This document shows positions 15,115-22,461 of a stretch of DNA of 22,461 nt, piece by piece. The first letter of the stretch is position 1. Every line of letters begins with the position of its first letter. Below the pieces are notes generated by a model. The model was not told where the DNA came from. It ran no database searches and saw only the letters and a list, made by a program, of their open reading frames with translations. The DNA lies in the IMG/VR virus record IMGVR_UViG_3300031977_000073, positions 1-22,461 of that record; one strand, given 5' to 3'. The DNA comes from a virus. The position numbers and the translations under genes were made by a program.

Positions 15115-18100
15115 TTAGTTCAATCTGTAGTAAAGATTAGGTTTACCGTAGTGCTTTTCATATTCTTCTGGGGACATTACCCAGCTAAATGAACGTGCAG
15201 AACTACTGTTACTGATAATCATCCCATCATTACGGACAATGCCGATGTGTGGATAAGGAGGGTTACCATTATCTTGCATGATAACGATTGCTCCAGGAAC
15301 TGGTCCAGAAATCTGTTTTGCACTTGCATCAAGATTTGCTTTTACAGTTGGAACATATAGGTCATCACCCCAAGGTGGCTGGATTCCACTAGCTCGTAGT
15401 ACTTTGTTAATCGCATAGACACAAGCGTTTTCACCCTTATCTGGACCTTCGCTAGTAGTCATGCCTTCAAAGGTTGCAGCTATGTTAGCCGCTTGGAAAG
15501 GAGTACCAGGACGAGCAAGATTAGGGTTAGTTAACACACGAGCATCACCACTATATTTGTAGTAAGACTTAGCTACCCTACGCATATAGTTAATAGTCTC
15601 TGCAGGCAGAGGTTTACCGCCTTGCAAATGAGCCTGCATAATTTCAGGACTAGAATGTAAAGCACCTGCTGCAAGGATGGGATCCTTAAAGGCAGCGGTA
15701 TACACATTCATATATTCTGCAACGCCTTTGATGCTAGAATCAGCGTTGCTTAAATCAATGCCACGGGCACGTGCCATCTCTGGTGACAGCAGTCCAATAC
15801 CAGCCCGTCCAGATGGAAGTCTTGCATTAGGATTCCAGCCGGATTGTTCCAGAACAGCTGAAAGAATTGCGGGGGACTGGTTTAACTCTTTAGCGTGTAA
15901 CTCCACGCTGTCTCTGTGTTGAGCAGGAACAATGTGGCGGTTCCACTCAACAGCCAATTTACCGCCTTCATAACCATGGATTCGGGTAGATACTTCTGCG
16001 TTCAGGTATTGTGTCAGAAGTTTTTGAGCAGTTGGTGTGTAAGCACTAACACGTTGTAAGGACTCAGGCAGGTCTCCCAACTTGTCAGACATGCCAGCTA
16101 AAGTAGCTTGCTTGCGCAGAACAGCAGGCATTCCACCCTCAACACCTTCAGATGCTAGAACAAGTTTAACATTAGGGACATAGCCTGGTTTGTTAAAGTT
16201 TTCCAGTTCTTTGGTCAACTCAGCTTCAGTCAAGACACCAAACTTAGTGTTAATAAGTTGTTTACGTTTGCCAGCCTTGAGAGCGTCTTGGAATTGAATG
16301 GCTGCTTCTTTAGCTTCTTGAGAAGGGGTGAGGTTTTGGTCTTTTAGATTAGGGAAAGTGAACAAACCTGTAATAGGGTTGTATTCTCGATAGTACCTTC
16401 CATCAGGTTTTGTAGCATCTTTTGCCAATTTACCTTCCAAAATACCTGCTGCTTCAACTGAAGCCTTTTCAATAGCAGCTTGATCACCACCGTACTTAGT
16501 GGCCAAATCTTTTACAAGAGCGTCAAACTCACGTCCCAAGATTCGAGAAGCGTGTAGGGTATGGGAAGAGTCTTGAGGAAATTGTACAGTTGCAGAAGGT
16601 TTTTTAGTAAGTCTGGTCAGACCTTTGCGCTGCTCTTTAAAAACATCACTTTTATTAAAAGGGTTCTGCTTATCCAGTGCTGCCTGCAAACGGTTACCTT
16701 CTTCAGGATCGTAACCGAAGACTTCAGTGACAAGCGCTTGTGTTAGAATACCACGCTGTTCTGCATCTTTAGCTGCAAGTTTAAGTTGTTGGATGTATTG
16801 ACCACCTTGCAAACCTTGTCTAGCTCGTTTAATCCAGTCAGGCGGACCCTCTTGGTTATCGCTAAAAGACTCTTCAGCAGCAGCCAAAGTCTCTTCAGTT
16901 GGGTTTCGTTGGTACTCTTCCCACCATGCTTTACTCTCTTGTTTGTATTCAGCCTTATCGGTGTTAGCCTGGTTAGTTGCCCACTCACGCCTAGCGTCTT
17001 GCCTAGCGTTCATAATCTCTAGGTAGCGCCCCGCAAAATCTTTATCGTAAGTACCGTACTTACCTTTAACTGCACCTTCACCGTAAACATCAATATTTTT
17101 GACTTGAGCGTCACTTAATACAAATGTTCCGTCTGGGTTCATCAAAGTGGCTTGTTTTTTAAGCCAAGTATGAGCAGCGGGAGCACCCTCCAGTTTTTTA
17201 TGCATCCTAAAGGCTTCACCACCGTAGCGGTCCCAGTCTGTGTAAGAAGCATTATCCCACCTTTGCAACGTGTCTGCGTTCAGGTTTTTAGTCTGTTGAG
17301 ACGTAGCAATAGTAAGAGCATTATTGTGGACGACTGCCATTTCTTGGTAGGCACCACCCAGCATGTCATGGTTTTCAGGCCATTGGTTGGTTTTAATCCA
17401 CTTATCTGCAATGGCTTGTTGGACCACAGCAAGTTGACCAGGCTCACCTAGTGCTTGGCTGTAGGAAATTTCCTGACCATTTACAAGAATAGTGTTATCT
17501 GGATTTGCCAGTTGGTCATTATAGAAAGCACTATACTGACTTTTTGTTTGCTGCTGAATAGCGCCGTAGAAGAAACCAGCACGCTGCTTAGCACTCATGT
17601 TTAAGACACGAGCAATAGCATTAGGATCATAGCCTTTTTCTTTTGCCAAAGCTGCATTATTTTCTAGCAGCGAGGACAAGGAGTCCTGATCGTTTAGCTT
17701 AGCAAGAAACAGAAGTTTCTCTTGGGTCATAGCCCCGCCAGTAGCTAGACCTTCATACAGACCCTTTTTGTAATTCTCTTCGTCTTCTTCTTTGCCTAGT
17801 GCTTTAAATTTTTGACCAGCAGTAAAACTTAGGGTAGATAAATCTTTGAAAATTTTAGCAGTACCAGAGCTGGCTTGTTCAAAACGACGCTGCCTTTCAG
17901 CTTCGTCATATTGAATCTGCTTCTGCCGCTCAGTTTCATTGTTAGAAGCAATCTGGAAATTACGATCCAGAGCGTTTTGTGTGTAATTGGCATTGGACTG
18001 CATCTCACTAAGAGTCCGCTGCCTGTTCTCTAAATCAGCATTACGTTGAGCCTGCATATTCTGCAGGACACGGTTACCCTCCTCTTCTAATCGAGCAAGA

Positions 18101-18171
18101 TTGGCATTGCTGACTTGAACTGCATTAAAACCCCTAGCTTTTGTACCAGGGGTGTACTGTCGTCGTGCCAT
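15115..18171 (-). CDS. Internal core protein gp15-like with degenerate SLT domain and C-terminal Cys/His hydrolase
   Basis: 1018 residues; T7 gp15 is 747. Residues 1-130 are Gln/Asn/Glu-rich and helical (LEEEGNRVLQNMQAQRNADL). A long helical middle follows. Residues 756-866 follow the lytic-transglycosylase pattern (SPAILSAVLEQSGWNPNA, PSGRAGIG, LPAETINYMRRV), but the residue before the Ser is Q776 (CAA) instead of Glu, and the usual NAG motif reads LHSS (838-841). Residues 913-1018 look like an NlpC/P60 or CHAP hydrolase: NACVYAIN (C917), PGAIVIM, YPHIGIV (H975) and IISNSS (N988). It probably opens the cell wall during DNA ejection. The start is 3 nt after the gp14-like TAA. Confidence 0.9.
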   Translation of the reverse strand: MARRQYTPGTKARGFNAVQVSNANLARLEEEGNRVLQNMQAQRNADLENRQRTLSEMQSNANYTQNALDRNFQIASNNETERQKQIQYDEAERQRRFEQASSGTAKIFKDLSTLSFTAGQKFKALGKEEDEENYKKGLYEGLATGGAMTQEKLLFLAKLNDQDSLSSLLENNAALAKEKGYDPNAIARVLNMSAKQRAGFFYGAIQQQTKSQYSAFYNDQLANPDNTILVNGQEISYSQALGEPGQLAVVQQAIADKWIKTNQWPENHDMLGGAYQEMAVVHNNALTIATSQQTKNLNADTLQRWDNASYTDWDRYGGEAFRMHKKLEGAPAAHTWLKKQATLMNPDGTFVLSDAQVKNIDVYGEGAVKGKYGTYDKDFAGRYLEIMNARQDARREWATNQANTDKAEYKQESKAWWEEYQRNPTEETLAAAEESFSDNQEGPPDWIKRARQGLQGGQYIQQLKLAAKDAEQRGILTQALVTEVFGYDPEEGNRLQAALDKQNPFNKSDVFKEQRKGLTRLTKKPSATVQFPQDSSHTLHASRILGREFDALVKDLATKYGGDQAAIEKASVEAAGILEGKLAKDATKPDGRYYREYNPITGLFTFPNLKDQNLTPSQEAKEAAIQFQDALKAGKRKQLINTKFGVLTEAELTKELENFNKPGYVPNVKLVLASEGVEGGMPAVLRKQATLAGMSDKLGDLPESLQRVSAYTPTAQKLLTQYLNAEVSTRIHGYEGGKLAVEWNRHIVPAQHRDSVELHAKELNQSPAILSAVLEQSGWNPNARLPSGRAGIGLLSPEMARARGIDLSNADSSIKGVAEYMNVYTAAFKDPILAAGALHSSPEIMQAHLQGGKPLPAETINYMRRVAKSYYKYSGDARVLTNPNLARPGTPFQAANIAATFEGMTTSEGPDKGENACVYAINKVLRASGIQPPWGDDLYVPTVKANLDASAKQISGPVPGAIVIMQDNGNPPYPHIGIVRNDGMIISNSSSARSFSWVMSPEEYEKHYGKPNLYYRLN

Positions 18172-18174
18172 AGT

Positions 18175-19008
18175 TTAATCCATAAAAGCAGGAGCAGCCC
18201 CCATAAAGCCAGAAGCCATGCCACTAATAAGCGGCATAAGAGGGTTAGTTTTTTGAGCAGGAGGAACAGCTTCAGGCATAGCTACCATTGGTGCAACGAA
18301 GGTACGTGCAGGTGCCATAGTAGGTCTAACCAGTTCAGGCAACCGTTCAGGTTCAATCATAAGATTAGCTGCAGCTTGCATGTCGGCACCGTATCGTTGC
18401 AGACCAACATCACGCATACCACGATTATACTCACGCTCACCACTAACTAGACTTGCACTCAAAATAGCTGCGTTCCTACCTTGCTCTGCAAGAGTAGATT
18501 GAATAGCCTTGGTACGTGAGCCACCAGCTTGATTCAAAGAAGCCCTACCTTCAGCTTGAAGCTGTTCAATAAGAGCACCTTCCCCTTCAAACGCAGAAGA
18601 CGCTAACAATTCGTTAAACGTTGCCTGCTGTGACTCGTAAGCCATCCGGGCACCGATGTCGTTAAAAGTAATCTGCTGCTGATAATTATCAACAGAACCT
18701 TGATACTTTTTAGTTTCCTGAAGATAGCGGTAGTCTTGTAGTTCAGTGTCGTACTGCCACTGTTTAACAGCAGTGTCGAACTGGTATTGACGTGCAGCAA
18801 TGTAATCATTAACCTCAGCATTAAACCTTTCAAGGTTATATGCATTGATCATATTAGCTTTCTGCCGGGATGCTTCAAGAGCTTGGTTCCTGGCTTGAGC
18901 AGCTCTAGAGTTATTTGCGCTTGCTTGGAAGGCACCGACAACTCCGCCAATAAGAGATAGACCGCCGCCAATACCTCCAAGCAATTTAGATGTATCTGTT
19001 GCCGTCAT
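18175..19008 (-). CDS. Internal core protein, gp14-like
   Basis: 277 residues against 196 in T7 gp14. The N-terminus has a Gly-rich hydrophobic segment (LLGGIGGGLSLIGGVVGAF, 9-27), followed by long Gln/Ala/Asn-rich helices (RAAQARNQALEASRQ; QFDTAVKQWQYDTELQDYR) likely to coil. The C-terminus is Pro/Ala/Met-rich with LISGMASGFMGAAPAF. In T7 the gp14 protein inserts into the outer membrane as the first part of the ejection channel, and the hydrophobic N-terminus fits that role. The gene lies directly after TTPB as in T7, with AGGAGG (19017-19022) 8 nt upstream of the ATG. Confidence 0.88.
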   Translation of the reverse strand: MTATDTSKLLGGIGGGLSLIGGVVGAFQASANNSRAAQARNQALEASRQKANMINAYNLERFNAEVNDYIAARQYQFDTAVKQWQYDTELQDYRYLQETKKYQGSVDNYQQQITFNDIGARMAYESQQATFNELLASSAFEGEGALIEQLQAEGRASLNQAGGSRTKAIQSTLAEQGRNAAILSASLVSGEREYNRGMRDVGLQRYGADMQAAANLMIEPERLPELVRPTMAPARTFVAPMVAMPEAVPPAQKTNPLMPLISGMASGFMGAAPAFMD

Positions 19009-19010
19009 CC

Positions 19011-21563
19011 TTAAGACCTCCTATAGAATCGGGGAGTATAGTTACCTTCCCACATCATCGACACCAACGATACAGGATAAGGGAAATCACTTGTCACTTT
19101 AAGTTCAAAATTAGTATTACGTTGATGAATAGGGACAATAAACTGTCGCTCACTCTTGACAGGAGAACTATCGGCTGAGTAGTAGTCAGCATCTGCAGTG
19201 TGTTGAACATCGCGCCACTCGTTAGAACCTTGGGCTTTTAGTTTAAACTTCACTGCACCTGTTCTACCTACAGAGAACTTAGCTCTGGAGACAGTCAAAG
19301 CAGCGGTAAAATCAGTAGTGTTAGCGTCCCTACGGAAATAGAACCTAGGTATAGTTGCTTCAAAGTCATAAGGATAACCAACAACAATGCCATCAGCATA
19401 GTTAGTGAAGTTACCTTTTACTTCAAAGTACCGGAAATTGGTACCACTTTCTGTACGTTCGTATGCAGTTGCATAGTAACCAGAATCAGCATCAATCTCT
19501 GCAGCCGTACCATCATCTGCTGTAGGAACAGTCAGAAGCATCATTGCATTCCGTTGTTGGAATGGAGTGAACGGTACATAGATCTTAGTCAGATCGTTAG
19601 TAGAGTCGTATACAACGGCGTCTACGGTGCCTGGATTGGGCGATACGGGGCGTGTAGCCATGTCTAGGCATGGATTACCCTCAATGGTGCTAGCGCCTGC
19701 TACAACGTCTCCTGTGGGGATCTCATCAAGGGTGATAGAACCGATGGTGTACTCATCCTCGTGCTGAGAAATAACAATAACAGAGTCATTAAGGATCTTA
19801 GCAGACTGGATAGTACCAGGAAGCTGCCACTTAGTCCACGCTTGGAAGAGGTCTTCCTTACCGTTGTTGTAGTAACGATAGAGATACAGGTAAGAGGTAT
19901 CCCGGTCAATCAGCATAATCACTGAGTTCTGCGGGCTAACCGTCAGATTGTCCACAGTGTCAGGAATCCACTCAAGTACCACCTTACTGATGTCAACCAC
20001 GATAGGCGGTTGTTCAACGTCACGCAGTTGCAGAGTAAACAGCTTGCTGTAACCCGACACATTGCTGACGAATGCAGTGGTAGTACCAACATCTACAGGA
20101 GCAATGTTCGTATTCATCTCATAGTTAGAGAGTGAACGAACAATGGTAGAAGTAGGAGTCAACGTGCTTCCATCGGTGGTAAACACCTGGAACTGTTGAC
20201 GCTCAGAGAACACCAGCAGACCTTGAGGAGAAGGCAGCACATCAGACAAAGTAACAGGTCTGACACTAGCCACGTTCAAATCAATCGGATCTGAGTCAAT
20301 CTGTGTAAGAGCTGACTTAACAAAAAAGTTATAGGGATCGTTAGCAACACTAAAGTTAATGTTGTCCGTGGAAAGGATGCCGAGTCGGTTATTATAAAAG
20401 AAAGTAGAAGTAATAGGATCCCCAATAAAAGCAGGTATAGGGCTAGTATCATCGTCTCCAGCAGCTCTTGCTTTCCAAGTAATAGGACCAAAGGTAAAGG
20501 TAGTAGCACCAGTGTTAGCCAATTCATGCGGCATGGTAGCAGCATCAAAACCAGGAGACACATCACGTGCTACAGTCTCTTGCCAGAAACCACGCCCTCT
20601 ATTCAAGGTAGTATCGTAAGCAACAAACACAACATGATAATCATCCTCAGCACTGTTACTGTTTAGTACTTTTACGTTGTGACCTCCAAAAGATTCCAAA
20701 GGAAGTTTGGTAACATCTACTACTTGGTCTTCAAATACCTCAATAGCTGTGTTACTGATACCACCTCTAACATCAATTTCAAAAGCTAAAGGTGTACCAC
20801 CAGGAGTGCTGTAGTCTGTGACAACTCCATTAGCTTCATTAGTTCTACGGATAACGAGGCTATTGTTGTAGCCTTCTAAATACCACCTACCAGTAAAGTC
20901 AGCGTTTGAGGCAGCCTGTTGGGTTTCAATTAGATTCTTAACACCATCAATAATGTGGTGAGAGGGTACATCTTCTGAAGCACCAGCAGTGTACAACAAC
21001 ATGTCATCAAATGTTGTAGTAGACTGAGCGGTCATTGTAGCTGCTTGATCTTGAATAGTAACAATGTACTCAAAACCATCAGTCAATGTAAGCAGTTTAA
21101 TGGTAGCTACTGAGTTAGCAACAAATGTACCTGCTGCTTGCATAGCAGTATCGACGGTACGGTTAGTGATAATAGTAGTATCCTGAATGCTACGGAAGTG
21201 GTAGTCACTCTGTTGAGTGCCAGTTAGGTAACCGGTTGCATTATTGGTAACAGTACAGAAGGTGCCATCAGCTGCAGTCCACACATAAATGTTAGTACCT
21301 TTGATAGCACCAATGTACGAACCTGCTGCACCACGTTCAATAAAGAACCAAGCAGAATCTTCCAACTCGGTCTCAGTAAACGCATCCCCATTTGCCTTTC
21401 TCAAGACACTGGTGAACTGCATACCGGGACGCTTCAGCAAACCGTAGGTGGGATCAGGATAACCATTGACGCACTCAGTAAGTTGTCCTTCTAATTTTTT
21501 GTCATCATTTTGACGCGATACACCACCAAGAAAGTTTGGTGTGAGTTGAGTTACTGCTGGCAT
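19011..21563 (-). CDS. Tail tubular protein B, gp12-like
   Basis: 850 residues (T7 gp12 is 794). The opening MPAVTQLTPNFLGGVSRQND and the following KLEGQLTECVNGYPDPTYGL are the family's N-terminal signature; GLLKRPGMQF comes right after. The body is beta-rich, with NNRLGILSTDNINFSVANDPYNFF in the middle and VFSERQQFQVFTTDGSTLTP after it, both typical of gp12 proteins. It forms the tail nozzle to which gp17 fibres attach. Translation is coupled to TTPA by a TAATG overlap, without a Shine-Dalgarno. The end of the gene codes for the gp14 ribosome site (FYRRS, AGG AGG). Confidence 0.96.
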   Translation of the reverse strand: MPAVTQLTPNFLGGVSRQNDDKKLEGQLTECVNGYPDPTYGLLKRPGMQFTSVLRKANGDAFTETELEDSAWFFIERGAAGSYIGAIKGTNIYVWTAADGTFCTVTNNATGYLTGTQQSDYHFRSIQDTTIITNRTVDTAMQAAGTFVANSVATIKLLTLTDGFEYIVTIQDQAATMTAQSTTTFDDMLLYTAGASEDVPSHHIIDGVKNLIETQQAASNADFTGRWYLEGYNNSLVIRRTNEANGVVTDYSTPGGTPLAFEIDVRGGISNTAIEVFEDQVVDVTKLPLESFGGHNVKVLNSNSAEDDYHVVFVAYDTTLNRGRGFWQETVARDVSPGFDAATMPHELANTGATTFTFGPITWKARAAGDDDTSPIPAFIGDPITSTFFYNNRLGILSTDNINFSVANDPYNFFVKSALTQIDSDPIDLNVASVRPVTLSDVLPSPQGLLVFSERQQFQVFTTDGSTLTPTSTIVRSLSNYEMNTNIAPVDVGTTTAFVSNVSGYSKLFTLQLRDVEQPPIVVDISKVVLEWIPDTVDNLTVSPQNSVIMLIDRDTSYLYLYRYYNNGKEDLFQAWTKWQLPGTIQSAKILNDSVIVISQHEDEYTIGSITLDEIPTGDVVAGASTIEGNPCLDMATRPVSPNPGTVDAVVYDSTNDLTKIYVPFTPFQQRNAMMLLTVPTADDGTAAEIDADSGYYATAYERTESGTNFRYFEVKGNFTNYADGIVVGYPYDFEATIPRFYFRRDANTTDFTAALTVSRAKFSVGRTGAVKFKLKAQGSNEWRDVQHTADADYYSADSSPVKSERQFIVPIHQRNTNFELKVTSDFPYPVSLVSMMWEGNYTPRFYRRS

Positions 21564-22461
21564 TAGCGATACAGTGTATGGTAAGGTTGATAGCTTTGGT
21601 AATAGTTCTCTCCTTCAGGACTACCAAAGAAGGTAAAGTCCCCTTGGTTACACTCATACTCAAGCGCCATAGAACGTGCAAACGCTTCCTTCTGTTGAAG
21701 CATTTGGTACTGGTTAGGATCACCAATAATACGGCTAGACACAATGCTAGCAGCACGTGCTACGATAAACGCTTGGACGGGTTCGGGGATACTACCCCAG
21801 TCAAACTCCCACAGAACATCTACATAAACAGTTTCATCTGTCCACTTGTAGGAGTGGGTATTACGGTTGTAGAGTTTACCTCCACGGTTCACACTATCCC
21901 GATTCATGTTTTTGGTCTTACCAGTGCTAAGGTCCATCTGTAGGACGTTATTAGGGATCTGGATTTCGTCGTTAGAATCAGGTGTAATAGGATAGCTATA
22001 TTCTTTATTGAAAGTCCAGCCTTCTGCCTGTACTTCGCGGGACACTTCTCTCAGGGTGTTGAGTGCAATCGCAACGTCCGGGTTGGTTTGGGTTTCAACT
22101 CTACTTGTCACAATAGATTGAGTCAGGGCACGCTCAGCTACAAGTTGTGAGATGTTCACAGTGTAGCGATACGTCACAGGAGTGGTGGATTGTTCGACGC
22201 CAGCGGTAGCAATAGAGGTACCACTAGCAACACCAGTACCACCAATGTACGTGCCAACAGGAATGTTAGCAGTCTCAGTAGTAAGGGTTGTACCTGCAGC
22301 AGCGGGGCTACCCAGGTTGTCGATACGTCCACGGAAACGACTCACCTCATTGATAACAAGAGTCTCTTCAGTTGTCAACGTAGTAACAGGAGCCTGACCA
22401 ACTGACGCCAGGATCTGATTAACAGCTTGTAGCTCAGTGTTGGAGCCAGTAGTAGGAAAAG
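21563..22461 (-). CDS. Tail tubular protein A, gp11-like (5' end beyond window), with a large insertion
   Basis: The tail adaptor between portal and nozzle. The frame is open from the window edge, so the first codons are missing; 298 residues are visible. It begins FPTTGSNTELQAVNQILASVG followed by QAPVTTL, which is the family's N-terminal signature, so only one to a few residues are cut off. Residues after this should run straight into NPDVAIALNTLREVSREVQAEGW. Instead about 97 residues intervene (22085-22375), including PVGTYIGGTGVASGTSI and TYRYTVNISQLV. The C-terminal part is standard (RIIGDPNQYQML, ALEYECNQGDFTFFG). T7 gp11 has 196 residues. An internal TTG at 22378 is not the start, because the conserved N-terminus lies upstream of it. 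Confidence 0.95.
   Translation of the reverse strand, partial: FPTTGSNTELQAVNQILASVGQAPVTTLTTEETLVINEVSRFRGRIDNLGSPAAAGTTLTTETANIPVGTYIGGTGVASGTSIATAGVEQSTTPVTYRYTVNISQLVAERALTQSIVTSRVETQTNPDVAIALNTLREVSREVQAEGWTFNKEYSYPITPDSNDEIQIPNNVLQMDLSTGKTKNMNRDSVNRGGKLYNRNTHSYKWTDETVYVDVLWEFDWGSIPEPVQAFIVARAASIVSSRIIGDPNQYQMLQQKEAFARSMALEYECNQGDFTFFGSPEGENYYQSYQPYHTLYR

Noticed and set aside
1-22461. T7-type or Syn5-type phage RNA-polymerase promoters, tRNA genes, attachment sites
   Set aside because: I looked at the gaps between genes for recognisable consensus sequences or cloverleaf structures and saw none; a computed motif search could still find weak sites.

Overview
This window is part of the late (structural and packaging) region of a T7-like podovirus, most probably one infecting marine picocyanobacteria (Synechococcus or Prochlorococcus). 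Every supported gene lies on the minus strand, so transcription runs from the right end (22461) to the left end (1). The order matches T7 genes 11, 12, 14, 15, 16, 17, 18 and 19. Several proteins also carry sequence signatures I recognise from cyanophages: the TTPA opening motif, the tail-fibre N-termini, the small basic protein and the pair of exported Thr/Asn-rich proteins. The host assignment is an inference from these signatures, not from a search.

Region by region, in order of transcription. (1) 22461-19011: tail tubular proteins A (5' end cut by the window edge) and B, the tail's adaptor and nozzle. (2) 19008-11129: three internal core/ejection proteins equivalent to gp14, gp15 and gp16. 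The gp15-like protein carries a lytic-transglycosylase-like domain that has lost its catalytic glutamate, followed by a C-terminal NlpC/P60- or CHAP-like Cys/His hydrolase. (3) 11109-5084: a gp17-like fibre with a beta-helix body, then a cluster of extra adhesin genes: an S74 intramolecular-chaperone fibre, a C1q-like fibre, a small XkdW/assembly-like protein and a second short fibre. (4) 5020-3134: small genes comprising a conserved 85-aa protein, a 53-aa protein, a Pro-rich protein with a membrane segment, a small holin-like membrane protein and two exported proteins that overlap out of frame. (5) 3153-1: small terminase, a small basic protein, an HNH endonuclease, a 476-aa protein with a possible divergent HNH-like site, and the large terminase ATPase (3' part outside the window).

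The genes form one densely packed late operon. Most junctions have TAATG, TGATG or ATGA overlaps or spacers of 2-20 nt, and the largest gap is about 60 nt. No tRNA, CRISPR array, integrase, insertion sequence, convincing terminator or recognisable phage promoter was found. No photosynthesis or metabolic genes are present in this segment.

There is no wholly alien system here, but several points deserve follow-up: the apparently dead transglycosylase fused to a second peptidoglycan hydrolase; a roughly 97-residue insertion in TTPA; the two nuclease-like genes between the terminase subunits; and an exported protein whose signal peptide has no conventional start codon in front of it.
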